Positions 35,078 through 44,163 of a stretch of DNA of 64,000 nt are shown in pieces. A program made the translations under genes and the position numbers. The stretch is from Verrucomicrobiales bacterium. GTDB lineage: Bacteria; Verrucomicrobiota; Verrucomicrobiia; Verrucomicrobiales; V1-33. Numbering within the stretch: the first letter of the stretch is position 1; each line of letters begins with the position of its first letter. The notes beneath the pieces were generated by a model. The model was given only the letters and a program-made list of their open reading frames with translations, had not been told where the DNA came from and did no database searches. The DNA lies in NCBI GenBank assembly GCA_028293125.1, contig JAQGPJ010000026.1:1-64000 (forward strand), read 5' to 3'.

Positions 35078-38000
35078 ATGCAATGGCTTGCTGAGATCTG
35101 TGTGCGCCGTCCGGTGCTCGCCAGTGTGATCGTGCTGGTGTTCGTGGTGGTGGGAACGCTGGGCTACACCCGGCTGCCCCTCGACCGCTTTCCCAAGGTG
35201 GACTTCCCCACCGTGGCCGTGACCACCCGCCTCGACGGTGCGACGCCGAAGGAGATCGAAACCCAGATCACGGACAAAATCGAGGAAGCCGTGAACACCG
35301 TCAGCGGCATTGACGAGCTGCGCTCCACCTCCAGCGAGGGCATCTCCCAGGTGCTGATCACCTTCCTGCTGGAGAAGAACGTGGATGTGGCCTCGCAGGA
35401 GGTCCGTGACCGGGTGAACCGTATTCTTTCCGAACTGCCGGATGACGCCGATCCGCCCATCATTGAAAAGCTGGATCCGGACGCCTCGCCAATTCTGAAT
35501 ATCGCCCTGACCGCGGACCGTCCGGCCCGCGAGATCACGGAGTATGCGGACAAGGTGCTGCGCCGGCAGCTGGAGAGCGTGCCCGGCGTCGGCCAGGTGA
35601 CGCTGCTGGGCGGGCGGAAGCGGCAGATCAATGTGTGGCTGGATCCTGTGAAGCTGCGCTCCTTCGGCCTCACCGCCATGGATGTCCGCCAGGCGCTGCG
35701 TTCCCAGAATGTGCAGATTCCCGCCGGCACCGTCAAAAACGCCGCCAGCCAGGCGGGCCTGCGCGTGCTGGGCAAGGCCGCCAGTGTGGAGGATCTGGGC
35801 CGGTTGGTGGTGCGGCAGAAGGACGGCGGGCTGGTGCGCTTGAACGATGTGGCCCGGGTGGACGACGGCGAGGAGGAACCACAGACCTCCGCCCGCCGCG
35901 ACGGCGTGCCCACAGTGGTGCTTTCCCTGCGCAAGCAGTCCGGCGGCAACACGGTGGCGGTCGTCGATGCCATCCATGAGCGTCTGAAGGAGAACGCCCG
36001 GACATTGCCGCCCGGCTATGCGGTGAATGTGGTGCGCGACAATTCATTGGTCATCCGCACCAGCACCCACGCGGTGCAGGAGCACCTGGTGCTCGGGGCT
36101 TTGCTGGCCTCGGCGATCGTGCTGATTTTCCTGGGCAACTCCCGGGCCACCCTCATCGCCGCCCTGTCCATTCCCACCTCCATCATCGCGGCGTTCGGGG
36201 TCATGTGGGCCCAGGATGTGACGCTGAACCAGATCAGCCTCATCGCCCTTGCCCTGGCGGTGGGGATCGTGATCGATGACGCCATCATCGTGCTGGAGAA
36301 CATCGTGCACCACATGGAGTCCCGGGGCGAGGGACCTCATGAGGCGGCGGTCAGCGGCACCCGGGAGATCGGTCTGGCGGTCATGGCCACCACCCTGTCG
36401 CTGCTGGCGGTCTTTGTGCCGGTGGCCTTTCTGAGCGGCATCGTGGGCATGTTCCTGAAAAGCTTCGGCCTGACCATGGCCTTCGCCATCGGGGTGTCCC
36501 TGCTCGTCAGCTTCACGCTGGTGCCGGCGCTGTCCGCACGATTGCTCAAGCGGACGCATCAGGGCCGGGTGGAGCGCACGCTGGAGCGCTTCGTGCAGAT
36601 TTTCTACAAGCCCATCGAGCGGCTTTACATGGTCATGCTGCGCTTTTCCCTGCGGCACCGCTGGGTGGTGGTGCTGGCCTGCATCGGCGCGCTGGCCACA
36701 GTGCCGGTGCTGATGAAAATCGTCCAGAAAAGCTTCATGCCGCCCACCGAGGAGGCGGAGTTTGTGGTGAACTTGCGGGCTCCTGAAGGCAGCACGCTGG
36801 CGGCCACCGATCTGCTGGCGGAGCGGGTGGCGCGGGATATCCGGGGCCTGCCGGGCGTGGAGTCCACCCTGCTGACCATCGGCGACAATGACCAGCGCAC
36901 CCCGAACCTCGCGGGCATCTTTGTCCGCCTGACGGATCCGGAGACCCGCCAGGCCACGCAGCAGGACATCATGGACCAGGTGCGGCAGCGGATTGTGCCC
37001 CGCTATCCGGAGGAATGGCGCATCACGGTGCTGGCGGTGCCCCCGTTCAACACCGGCATGTCCAGCGCCAACATCCAGTTCTTCATTGCCGGACCGGATC
37101 TCGACAAACTCACCACCGCTACGGATGCCGTCATGAAGGAGGCGAAGCACATCCCCGGCATCCGCGACCTCGATTCCACCCTCATCAGCGGCAAACCGGA
37201 GATCACCGCCACCGTGGACCGCGCCAAGGCCGGCCAGTTGGGGGTCAATATCGCCGATCTTTCCACCACTCTGCGCCTGCTGGTCGGCGGGCTGGATGTC
37301 TCCACCTACGACGAGGGCGGGGAGCAGTATGACATCCATCTGCGCGCCGAGGAGAACTATCGTAACAGCCGCGAGGCCATGAGCCTGCTTTCCGTGCCCG
37401 CCCTCGGCGGAGCGCCGGTGGCCATGGAGAACGTAATCCATCTGGAGAACAGCGACGGCCCCTCGCAGATCAACCGGCTCAACCGGCAGCGTCAGGTCAC
37501 CCTCAGCGCCAACAACGCGCCCAATGTCGGTGAATCCACCATCGTGGACGCCCTGGACGCCATTGTGAAAAAGCAGAACCTGCCCGCGCAGTATCAAAGC
37601 GGGGTCGCGGGCCGTTCGAAGGAGATGGCCCGCACCCTCAAGGCCTTCATGACGGCCTTCATGATGGCCTTCATCTTCATGTATCTCATCCTGGCGGCGC
37701 AGTTCGAGAGCTGGCTGCACCCCTTCACCATTCTGATCTCGCTGCCGCTCACCCTGCCCTTCGCCATTCTGTCGCTGATCATCTTCAACCAGTCGCTGAA
37801 TTTGTTCTCCATGCTCGGAGTGCTGGTGCTTTTTGGCATGGTGAAGAAGAACGGCATTCTCCAAATCGACCACTCCATCCAGCTGCGGGAGCGCGGCATG
37901 GAGCGCGAGGCCGCCGTGCTGCAGGCGAACCGCGATCGTCTGCGCCCCATCCTGATGACCACCCTGGCGTTCGTCGCCGGCATGGTGCCCATGATGCTGG

Positions 38001-38266
38001 CCAGAGGGGTGGGCGCCTCCTTCAACAACGCCACCGCCGGGGTGATCCTCGGCGGCCAGACCCTGTCCCTGCTGCTCACCCTGCTGGCCACGCCGGTGTT
38101 TTACACCCTCTTTGACGATGTGATCCAGTGGCGGCAGCGCCGGAAGGAAAGGCGGCGGGCGAAAAGGGCCGCCAAGGGGGATTTTGATGACGAATCCGGA
38201 CCGGAGCATGGAGCACCCACGCCGGATACGGAAGCGCCAGCCGCCGCCCGGCCGGCCCACACCTGA
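35078..38266 (+). CDS. RND-family inner-membrane efflux pump (AcrB/HAE1 type)
   Basis: A 1062-residue transporter of normal family length. The first membrane helix is CVRRPVLASVIVLVFVVVGT. Large periplasmic loops follow it and the second-half first helix (HRWVVVLACIGALATVPVLM). The TM4 proton-relay acids appear in ALAVGIVIDDAIIVLENIVH, and TM11 has GVLVLFGMVKKNGILQIDHS. The motif RLDGATPKEIETQITDKIEE begins the porter domain. It exports lipophilic compounds driven by protons as a trimer. The C-terminus ends in a charged tail (RRKERRRAKRAAKGDFDDE). It is the middle gene of the adaptor-pump-channel operon. Confidence 0.96.
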   Translation: MQWLAEICVRRPVLASVIVLVFVVVGTLGYTRLPLDRFPKVDFPTVAVTTRLDGATPKEIETQITDKIEEAVNTVSGIDELRSTSSEGISQVLITFLLEKNVDVASQEVRDRVNRILSELPDDADPPIIEKLDPDASPILNIALTADRPAREITEYADKVLRRQLESVPGVGQVTLLGGRKRQINVWLDPVKLRSFGLTAMDVRQALRSQNVQIPAGTVKNAASQAGLRVLGKAASVEDLGRLVVRQKDGGLVRLNDVARVDDGEEEPQTSARRDGVPTVVLSLRKQSGGNTVAVVDAIHERLKENARTLPPGYAVNVVRDNSLVIRTSTHAVQEHLVLGALLASAIVLIFLGNSRATLIAALSIPTSIIAAFGVMWAQDVTLNQISLIALALAVGIVIDDAIIVLENIVHHMESRGEGPHEAAVSGTREIGLAVMATTLSLLAVFVPVAFLSGIVGMFLKSFGLTMAFAIGVSLLVSFTLVPALSARLLKRTHQGRVERTLERFVQIFYKPIERLYMVMLRFSLRHRWVVVLACIGALATVPVLMKIVQKSFMPPTEEAEFVVNLRAPEGSTLAATDLLAERVARDIRGLPGVESTLLTIGDNDQRTPNLAGIFVRLTDPETRQATQQDIMDQVRQRIVPRYPEEWRITVLAVPPFNTGMSSANIQFFIAGPDLDKLTTATDAVMKEAKHIPGIRDLDSTLISGKPEITATVDRAKAGQLGVNIADLSTTLRLLVGGLDVSTYDEGGEQYDIHLRAEENYRNSREAMSLLSVPALGGAPVAMENVIHLENSDGPSQINRLNRQRQVTLSANNAPNVGESTIVDALDAIVKKQNLPAQYQSGVAGRSKEMARTLKAFMTAFMMAFIFMYLILAAQFESWLHPFTILISLPLTLPFAILSLIIFNQSLNLFSMLGVLVLFGMVKKNGILQIDHSIQLRERGMEREAAVLQANRDRLRPILMTTLAFVAGMVPMMLARGVGASFNNATAGVILGGQTLSLLLTLLATPVFYTLFDDVIQWRQRRKERRRAKRAAKGDFDDESGPEHGAPTPDTEAPAAARPAHT

Positions 38267-38277
38267 GAAATTTTGCC

Positions 38278-39696
38278 ATGATGCCGGCTTTCCGCCTCCA
38301 TTTTCCTGCCCCCGCCGCTGCGGCCATCGCTTTGGCCCTGCTGTCCGGCTGCGCCATGGGCCCCGATTATCAAAAGCCCGACACCGCCGCCGTCACTCCT
38401 GCCGCTTGGCGCTGGCAGCCCGCTGTGCCCCGCGACACCGCGCCGCGCGGGGAATGGTGGACGGTGTTCCGCGATGCGGACCTGAATACTCTGGAAAGCC
38501 GCGCCTTGGCGGGCAGCCAGACCCTCAAAGCCGGCGTGGCCCGCGTGCTGCAGGCCCGCGCCAACGCCCGTGCGGAGGCCACGGGGTTTTTCCCGGACAT
38601 CCGGCTCAACAGCAGCGCCAAACGGGAGCAGACCTCCGGCAACCTGCCGTCCCCGGTGCCGGTCTCCATTCCGGCTTCCCGGATCAACACCTTCGATGCC
38701 GGTTTTGATCTCAGTTATGAGATCGATTTCTGGGGCAAGGTGCGCCGCTCCTGGGAGTCTGCCCGCGCCAGCGCCGATGCCTCGGAGGCGGATTTCCACC
38801 ACATGCTGCTGACCCTGACGGGCGATGTGGCGATGAACTATTTTTCCCTCCGTGCCGCCGACGCCGAACTCGCCGCCCTGCGCCGGACCATCGGCATCCG
38901 GGAAAACGCCTTCCGGTTCACCCAGATGAAATTCGACGCCGGCACGGTCGGCCGGATCGACCTGGCCCGCAGCCGCACCGAGCTGGACACGGCCCGCGCC
39001 GAGCTGGCGGACGTGCAGCGGCAGCGCCGCGAAACCGCCGACACCCTAGCCCTGCTCTGCGGGGAGCCCGCCAGCAATTTCGATCTGCCGGAGCGCCCGC
39101 TTAATCTGACCCCTCCCGCCATTCCCGCCGGTATCCCCGCCCATGTGCTGGAGCGTCGTCCCGATGTGGCCGCCGCCGAGCGGGATGTGGCCGCCAAAAA
39201 CGCCCAGATCGGCGTGGCCCAGGCGGCTTATTTCCCGGCCATCAGCCTGACCGGCAGCAGCGGGCGGCTCAGCAATGAGACCGGCACTCTGTTCACCGCG
39301 GACAGCAAGGTGTGGACCATCGGCCCCAGCCTCAGCCTGCCCATCACCGGCTACGCCCTCATCGGGGCCAATGTGCGCCGGGTGAAGGCGGCGCGCGAGG
39401 AGTCCATCGCCAACTACCGCCAGGCGGTGCTGACCGCCGTGAAGGATGTGGAGACCTCCCTGACGCAGATCCGCTACCGCGCGGAGCAGGCCACCGCCCA
39501 AAGCGAGGCCCTCAAGTCCGCCACCACCGCCGCCGACCTCATCCGGACCCAGTACGAAAGCGGCACCATCGGCCAGCTCGATCTCCTGGAATCCGAGCGC
39601 ACCCGCCTGCAGGTCGAGCGCCAGTCCGCGCAGCTCAGCGCCCAGCGCCTGATCGCCACCGTGCGCCTCATCAAGGCTCTGGGCGGTCAGTGGTGA
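38278..39696 (+). CDS. Outer-membrane efflux channel lipoprotein (NodT/OprM type)
   Basis: A 472-residue TolC-superfamily protein. The lipoprotein signal is AIALALLSGCAMGPDYQKPD with lipidated Cys at about residue 25, and the NodT start WWTVFRDADLNTLESRAL follows. Two OEP repeats with long helical coiled coils follow: LKAGVARVLQARANARAEAT, DLSYEIDFWGKVRRSWESAR, then AERDVAAKNAQIGVAQAAYF and DLIRTQYESGTIGQLDLLES. It forms the trimeric outer-membrane duct of the efflux pump. It starts 11 bp after the pump gene, so all three are one operon. Confidence 0.95.
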   Translation: MMPAFRLHFPAPAAAAIALALLSGCAMGPDYQKPDTAAVTPAAWRWQPAVPRDTAPRGEWWTVFRDADLNTLESRALAGSQTLKAGVARVLQARANARAEATGFFPDIRLNSSAKREQTSGNLPSPVPVSIPASRINTFDAGFDLSYEIDFWGKVRRSWESARASADASEADFHHMLLTLTGDVAMNYFSLRAADAELAALRRTIGIRENAFRFTQMKFDAGTVGRIDLARSRTELDTARAELADVQRQRRETADTLALLCGEPASNFDLPERPLNLTPPAIPAGIPAHVLERRPDVAAAERDVAAKNAQIGVAQAAYFPAISLTGSSGRLSNETGTLFTADSKVWTIGPSLSLPITGYALIGANVRRVKAAREESIANYRQAVLTAVKDVETSLTQIRYRAEQATAQSEALKSATTAADLIRTQYESGTIGQLDLLESERTRLQVERQSAQLSAQRLIATVRLIKALGGQW

Positions 39697-40117
39697 GTTC
39701 CTGACTTTTACCATTTGGACAGGATCAGGATTGGTTTGACATGATCCGCTGTTTTGAATCAAAATCATCCATCGGGGCGGAATGATGAGGATACGGACCT
39801 GAATTTTCCCCGCTCCGGGTTATCCGCTGACGGTTGATGCGGAGCTCCCGCTGCGGGTGGTGGTCAGTTCCGTCAGGATCGCAACGGCTGAGGTCCGGAT
39901 TGGCTGGGAGTCTGAATTTAAAATCAGACAACTCCATCAGATTGCTCATTTTTGATTAATTTTTCAGGCATTTTGCACAAATCCCTTGCTTAAATTGTTG
40001 TGTTTTGATTAGGAAAAGACTTCTTGCTGGCTCTGCATGGGCGGGAACGGAACCCCGTCCATGTTTCGGGCAGCCCGAAAAATCAACCCTCGACCTTCGA
40101 CCAACCCTCCCATTTTT
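39697..40117. other. Intergenic region upstream of the lectin/Ig protein
   Basis: About 420 bp without a supported gene. The last 150 bp are AT-rich (around 39945-40020) and probably contain the promoter of the large exported protein. No structured RNA or terminator with a clear U tract was identified. Confidence 0.4.
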
Positions 40118-43100
40118 ATGAAACCAGGATACATCACCGCGGTGCTGGGCTTTAGCCTTGCCGCTCTTCCCTATGCGCGGGCAGGCACTTTCAACGCCAA
40201 TTTCAACGATGGCCAAATTCCCCCGGGCGCTGCCCTTTTCGGGAACTCCGGAGACAATGCCTCCGGGGTCATTGAACTGACCGGCGGAGTGGGCGACAGT
40301 GGCGTATTGAAGCTCACCAAGGCCGTGAACGGCAAGACCGGATCCATGATCATTGGGGATCTGGACGCCGGGGGACCCGTGAAAGCCTTCACGGCCAACT
40401 TCAAGGTCCGCATCGGCGGGGGCTCCAATCCTCCGGCGGATGGGTTTGCCTTCTGCTTTGCCCCTGACCTCCCGGATGGAACGTTTGGGGAAGCGGGCAT
40501 CGGCACTGGCCTGACGATCGGGCTTGATATTTACAACAACCCGGATGACGCCCCGGCCTTTAAAATCTATTGGAACGGCGCCCAAGTCGCGACCACTGGC
40601 ATCCTGCCGCTGGCCAATGTGACCACGGGTGCCGATTTTGTGGACATGATGGTGCGGGTGAACCCGACCGGAACACTGGATCTCACCTACAAGGGACAGC
40701 CTGTCTTCACCAATCTGGTGACCGGTTTTCAGCCCATCGCAGGAGGCCGCTTTGGATTCGGAGCACGCACCGGCGGTCTGAACACCAACCAGTTCATTGA
40801 TGACATCAGCATCACCACCACCCCGGGGGACAACCTCGATCCGCTGATTCTCCGCGATCCCATCTCCACGCGGGTCGTCGCCGGTTATCCCGTTCCTATG
40901 AATGTGCGGATCAACGGACTGATGACCCCAACCTTCCAATGGGAGAAAAAAGCTCCTGGAGCAGCCTCCTTCACCGCCATACCCGGAGCGCAGAACGCCA
41001 CCTACATCGCGCCGGCCTTGGCCGTGGCGGATGCCGGCACCATGTACAGGGTGGTGGTCACCAACGGTGCCGGCGGCTCCGTGACCTCGGCTCCCGCGGC
41101 CTTTGATGTGGTCTCCCTGCCCCATGCCACGCCAAACACCGCTTCCCACAATTTCAACGATGGTGCCGTGCCCAACGGAACCCATGTGTTCGGCAGCGCC
41201 GCCGTGACTCCCACGGGTGGCTTCAACGACACCGGCTTTATGTCCCTGACCGAGGATGTCGGGGGAGCTGCCGGCACGTGGATCGTGGATGACCTGAACG
41301 GTGGCAACCCGGTGGGCAGCATCGACGTGGCCTTCAAAATGCTGCTGACCCCCGCCGATGGCGCGGTCCCCGCGGACGGCTTCGGCTTCCACTGGGCTCC
41401 GGATCTCCCGGAAGCCGGATTCCCCAATGCGGAGGAACCTGTGGGCACCGGTCTTTCCGTGGGCTTCGACGTTTACAACAACGGCAACAATGAGGCTCCC
41501 GCCGTGGATGTCTTCTGGCTGGGCCAGCGCATCGGCGGCACTCCGGTTCCCGGGGAGTTCCTCAACACCCTCGGGCAGATGGTGGACGCCCAGATCCGCC
41601 TCTCCGCCGACGGCAAGGTCGATGTGGCGCTCAATGGCGTGGTGCTGGTCTATCAGCTGCAGATCCCGAACTGGACCGCTTTCTCGGGTGCCCGCTACGG
41701 CTTTGCCGCCCGCACCGGCGGCGCCTCCCAGAGACAGTACATCGACGAGGTTCAGATCACCTCCACCCCCTACGCCGGCGCCATCGGCTACGTCAGCCAG
41801 CCGGCGGCGGCCACAGGCGTCTCCGGTTACACCGCCACCTTCAGTGTGACCAGCAACGATCCGCTGCACACCACCTATCAGTGGCAGTCCTCCACGGGCG
41901 GCGGGGCCTTCACCAATATCGCGGGAGCCACGGACGCCACCTACACCACTCCGGCTCTGACCGCCGCGGATGATGGCAGGCAGTACCGCGCCCGCATCAC
42001 CAGCACGGTCAATGCCTCCACGGCCGATTCCACTCCCGCCTTGCTCACGGTGGTCAATCTGGTGGGTCCCGCCGCCGGTCAGGCGCAGATCCTCAACAAC
42101 TTCGACAATGAGACGCCCAACAACGTGGGCACGGCTCCGGCCACCGTGCAGACCCTGAGCGGCAACTACAACTACAGCGGCGGAGGCTTCCTGACCCTGA
42201 CGGATGCGGTGAACAGCCAGTTCGGCACCCTGGTCATTGATGACTTCAACGCCAACCAGGCGGTCGGGGGCTTCAACGCCTCCATGAAAGTTCAGATCGT
42301 GGGCGGAGCCCCCGCGGACGGCTGGAGCTTCAGCTGGGGCACCTCCATCGAACCGGTGCAGGTCTATGGCGGGCTTGAATCCGGTGTCGGCAATGATCTG
42401 AGGGTCTCATTCATCACCTATGAAGGCACCGGGCGCAGCATCCGGGTCAACTGGCGCGGAGCGGCGATCGCCAATATTCCGGTGCCCATCACGCTGCTGC
42501 AGACAGCGGAGGGGGAATTCGAGGAGGTGCGCATCCGGGTCACCCCTGCCACCGCCACCACCGAAGCAACGCTGGACGTGGCCCAGGACGGAGTGCTGGT
42601 GATTCACAATCTGGCGCTCCCCGGCCTTACCGGCATTCCCGGAGCCCGTTTCGCCATCGCCGCCCGCACCGGCGGCCTGAATGAAACCCACTCCTTTGAC
42701 GATCTGGCCATCAGCACCTCCCTCTACGTGGGGCCCATCACTCTGCTCAGCCAGCCCCCCGCCTCCCAGTATGTGCTGGTGGGCAAGCAGGTCACTCTGG
42801 GTGTGCAGTCCAGCAACCCGCCGCAGACCACCTATCAATGGCAGAAAGCGGCTGCCGGCAGCAACACCTTCACCAACATTCCCGGAGCCACCGCCGCCAC
42901 CTACACCACCCCGGTGCTGACCTCGGCGGATGCCGGCACCGCCTACCAGGCTGTTCTCACGGCGCCGTCCAATGTCATCACCAGCACTCCCGCGGTGCTG
43001 ACGGTGGTTGATCCCGCGCTGCCCGCCACCTGGGAAGTCACTATTCCGTTCACCAATGGGGAATATCCGGCGGACGGTTCTCTCCTGGGATCCGCCGCCG

Positions 43101-43882
43101 CCCTGACTGAAGGCGGCCCCGGCGGCACCGGCACTCTGAATCTCACCCCCGCCGAAAACGGCCTGCAGGGCTCCTTTATCCTGCCGGATATGGACAATGG
43201 CTCGGCGGTGGACGGGTTTGTGACCCAGTTCCAGCTGATGATCGGCAACTCCGCCTCCGGCAATGCCAGCAATCCTCCGGCGGACGGAGCCAGCTTCGTC
43301 TGGACCCGCGAAATCATCTCCGGAGCTTTCGGTGAGGGCGGCACGGGCACGGCGCTGATCGTCTCCTTCGACACCTACGACAACGATGACGGCAATCCGG
43401 ACAATGAGCTTGGCGAGGCTCCCGCCATTGAGGCGGTCTGGAACGGCGACTCCCTGGGCAACATCCGGGTGCCCCGTGCGCTTCTGGAATCCGGCACGGA
43501 TTACCGCAATGTGATCGTCCGCGTCAATTCCGGCGGCACGCTGGATGTGATCTTCGGCGAGACGGTGCTCTTCTGGCACAAGCCTCTTCCTGGCTATGCG
43601 CCGATCACCGGGGGCCAATTCGGCTGGGGTGCCCGCACGGGTGGTCTGAATGCGGAGCAGAACGTGGACAACATCCAACTCAGCACCTTCGCCAGTGTCC
43701 CGGCAAACCAGCCCTCCATCTCCTTCAGCGACAGCGGCGGCAATGTGGTTGTCACCTTCGACGGGGTGCTGGAGACCTCCACCGATCTGATCAACTGGAC
43801 TCCGCAGCCCGCGCAGGCCAGCCCGCTGACGGTGCCCCGCGCCAGTCTGACCGGCCGCCTCTACCTCCGCGCCCGGAAATAA
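40118..43882 (+). CDS. Large exported protein of four lectin-like and three Ig-like modules
   Basis: A 1254-residue protein. A signal peptide MKPGYITAVLGFSLAALPYA (cleaved before GTFNANFND) precedes four L-type-lectin-like modules (about 22-245, 350-555, 650-870 and 975-1195). Each has the pattern FNDG...GS.TLTE..GG, ADGFxFxxxxD, GTGLxVxFDxYNN, AxxVxWNG and GARxGFGARTGGLNxxQxxD. They are joined by Ig-like modules (TFQWEKKAPGAASFTAIPGA, TTYQWQSSTGGGAFTNIAGA, TTYQWQKAAAGSNTFTNIPG). The tail (DGVLETSTDLINWTPQPAQ) is typical of verrucomicrobial exported proteins. The repeats probably arose by internal duplication. Surface carbohydrate binding is inferred. Confidence 0.88.
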   Translation: MKPGYITAVLGFSLAALPYARAGTFNANFNDGQIPPGAALFGNSGDNASGVIELTGGVGDSGVLKLTKAVNGKTGSMIIGDLDAGGPVKAFTANFKVRIGGGSNPPADGFAFCFAPDLPDGTFGEAGIGTGLTIGLDIYNNPDDAPAFKIYWNGAQVATTGILPLANVTTGADFVDMMVRVNPTGTLDLTYKGQPVFTNLVTGFQPIAGGRFGFGARTGGLNTNQFIDDISITTTPGDNLDPLILRDPISTRVVAGYPVPMNVRINGLMTPTFQWEKKAPGAASFTAIPGAQNATYIAPALAVADAGTMYRVVVTNGAGGSVTSAPAAFDVVSLPHATPNTASHNFNDGAVPNGTHVFGSAAVTPTGGFNDTGFMSLTEDVGGAAGTWIVDDLNGGNPVGSIDVAFKMLLTPADGAVPADGFGFHWAPDLPEAGFPNAEEPVGTGLSVGFDVYNNGNNEAPAVDVFWLGQRIGGTPVPGEFLNTLGQMVDAQIRLSADGKVDVALNGVVLVYQLQIPNWTAFSGARYGFAARTGGASQRQYIDEVQITSTPYAGAIGYVSQPAAATGVSGYTATFSVTSNDPLHTTYQWQSSTGGGAFTNIAGATDATYTTPALTAADDGRQYRARITSTVNASTADSTPALLTVVNLVGPAAGQAQILNNFDNETPNNVGTAPATVQTLSGNYNYSGGGFLTLTDAVNSQFGTLVIDDFNANQAVGGFNASMKVQIVGGAPADGWSFSWGTSIEPVQVYGGLESGVGNDLRVSFITYEGTGRSIRVNWRGAAIANIPVPITLLQTAEGEFEEVRIRVTPATATTEATLDVAQDGVLVIHNLALPGLTGIPGARFAIAARTGGLNETHSFDDLAISTSLYVGPITLLSQPPASQYVLVGKQVTLGVQSSNPPQTTYQWQKAAAGSNTFTNIPGATAATYTTPVLTSADAGTAYQAVLTAPSNVITSTPAVLTVVDPALPATWEVTIPFTNGEYPADGSLLGSAAALTEGGPGGTGTLNLTPAENGLQGSFILPDMDNGSAVDGFVTQFQLMIGNSASGNASNPPADGASFVWTREIISGAFGEGGTGTALIVSFDTYDNDDGNPDNELGEAPAIEAVWNGDSLGNIRVPRALLESGTDYRNVIVRVNSGGTLDVIFGETVLFWHKPLPGYAPITGGQFGWGARTGGLNAEQNVDNIQLSTFASVPANQPSISFSDSGGNVVVTFDGVLETSTDLINWTPQPAQASPLTVPRASLTGRLYLRARK

Positions 43883-43932
43883 AGAAAGCGGCTATCCAGC
43901 CCGGGTGATCCCGCGGCATGACACAGCATCAC

Positions 43933-43960
43933 GCCTCCGGCCCTGAAAGAGGCCGGAGGC
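43933..43960. repeat. Perfect 10-bp hairpin
   Basis: GCCTCCGGCC / GGCCGGAGGC with an 8-base loop, just after the lectin/Ig gene; no T run follows. It probably assists the terminator downstream. Confidence 0.6.
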
Positions 43961-43978
43961 GCCAAAACCAAAGCCGGA

Positions 43979-44007
43979 GAGGCGCGCTGCCCGCAGCGCG
44001 CCTCTTT
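43979..44007 (+). terminator. Terminator-like hairpin
   Basis: Perfect 11-bp stem GAGGCGCGCTG / CAGCGCGCCTC with a short CCCG loop followed by TTT. The T tract is short, but the position right after the lectin/Ig gene supports termination. Confidence 0.65.
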
Positions 44008-44083
44008 CCGTTTGCGGACCGCACTCTCTTCCCGCAAAACTCCGCCGGGAGCCACGGAACCGGGAAGTGCAATATTTATTGAG

Positions 44084-44097
44084 TGACAATATTGTCA
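44084..44097. promoter_or_regulatory. 14-bp perfect palindrome, possible operator
   Basis: TGACAATATTGTCA is fully palindromic and lies in an AT-rich island upstream of the SBP-VWA operon, flanked by direct ATTGAGT repeats (44078-44084 and 44102-44108). Such a site could bind a dimeric regulator. No regulator gene is adjacent. Confidence 0.4.
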
Positions 44098-44116
44098 GAC
44101 CATTGAGTCATTCAAA

Positions 44117-44146
44117 CTGACGGATGCGCTTGCTGCTATATATGAT
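44117..44146 (+). promoter_or_regulatory. Possible sigma-70 promoter of the SBP-VWA operon
   Basis: CTGACG (44117-44122) and TATGAT (44141-44146) are spaced by 18 bp and match four and five of six consensus bases. Transcription would start near 44153, giving a very short leader before ATG 44164, which argues against the TTG start at 44146. Confidence 0.35.
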
Positions 44147-44163
44147 TGCCTCAGAGTGGGCTT

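Noticed and set aside
36044-38260. Long minus-strand open frame opposite the RND pump
   Set aside because: Antisense shadow of a conserved transporter gene; composition is non-natural (very rich in His, Gly, Gln).
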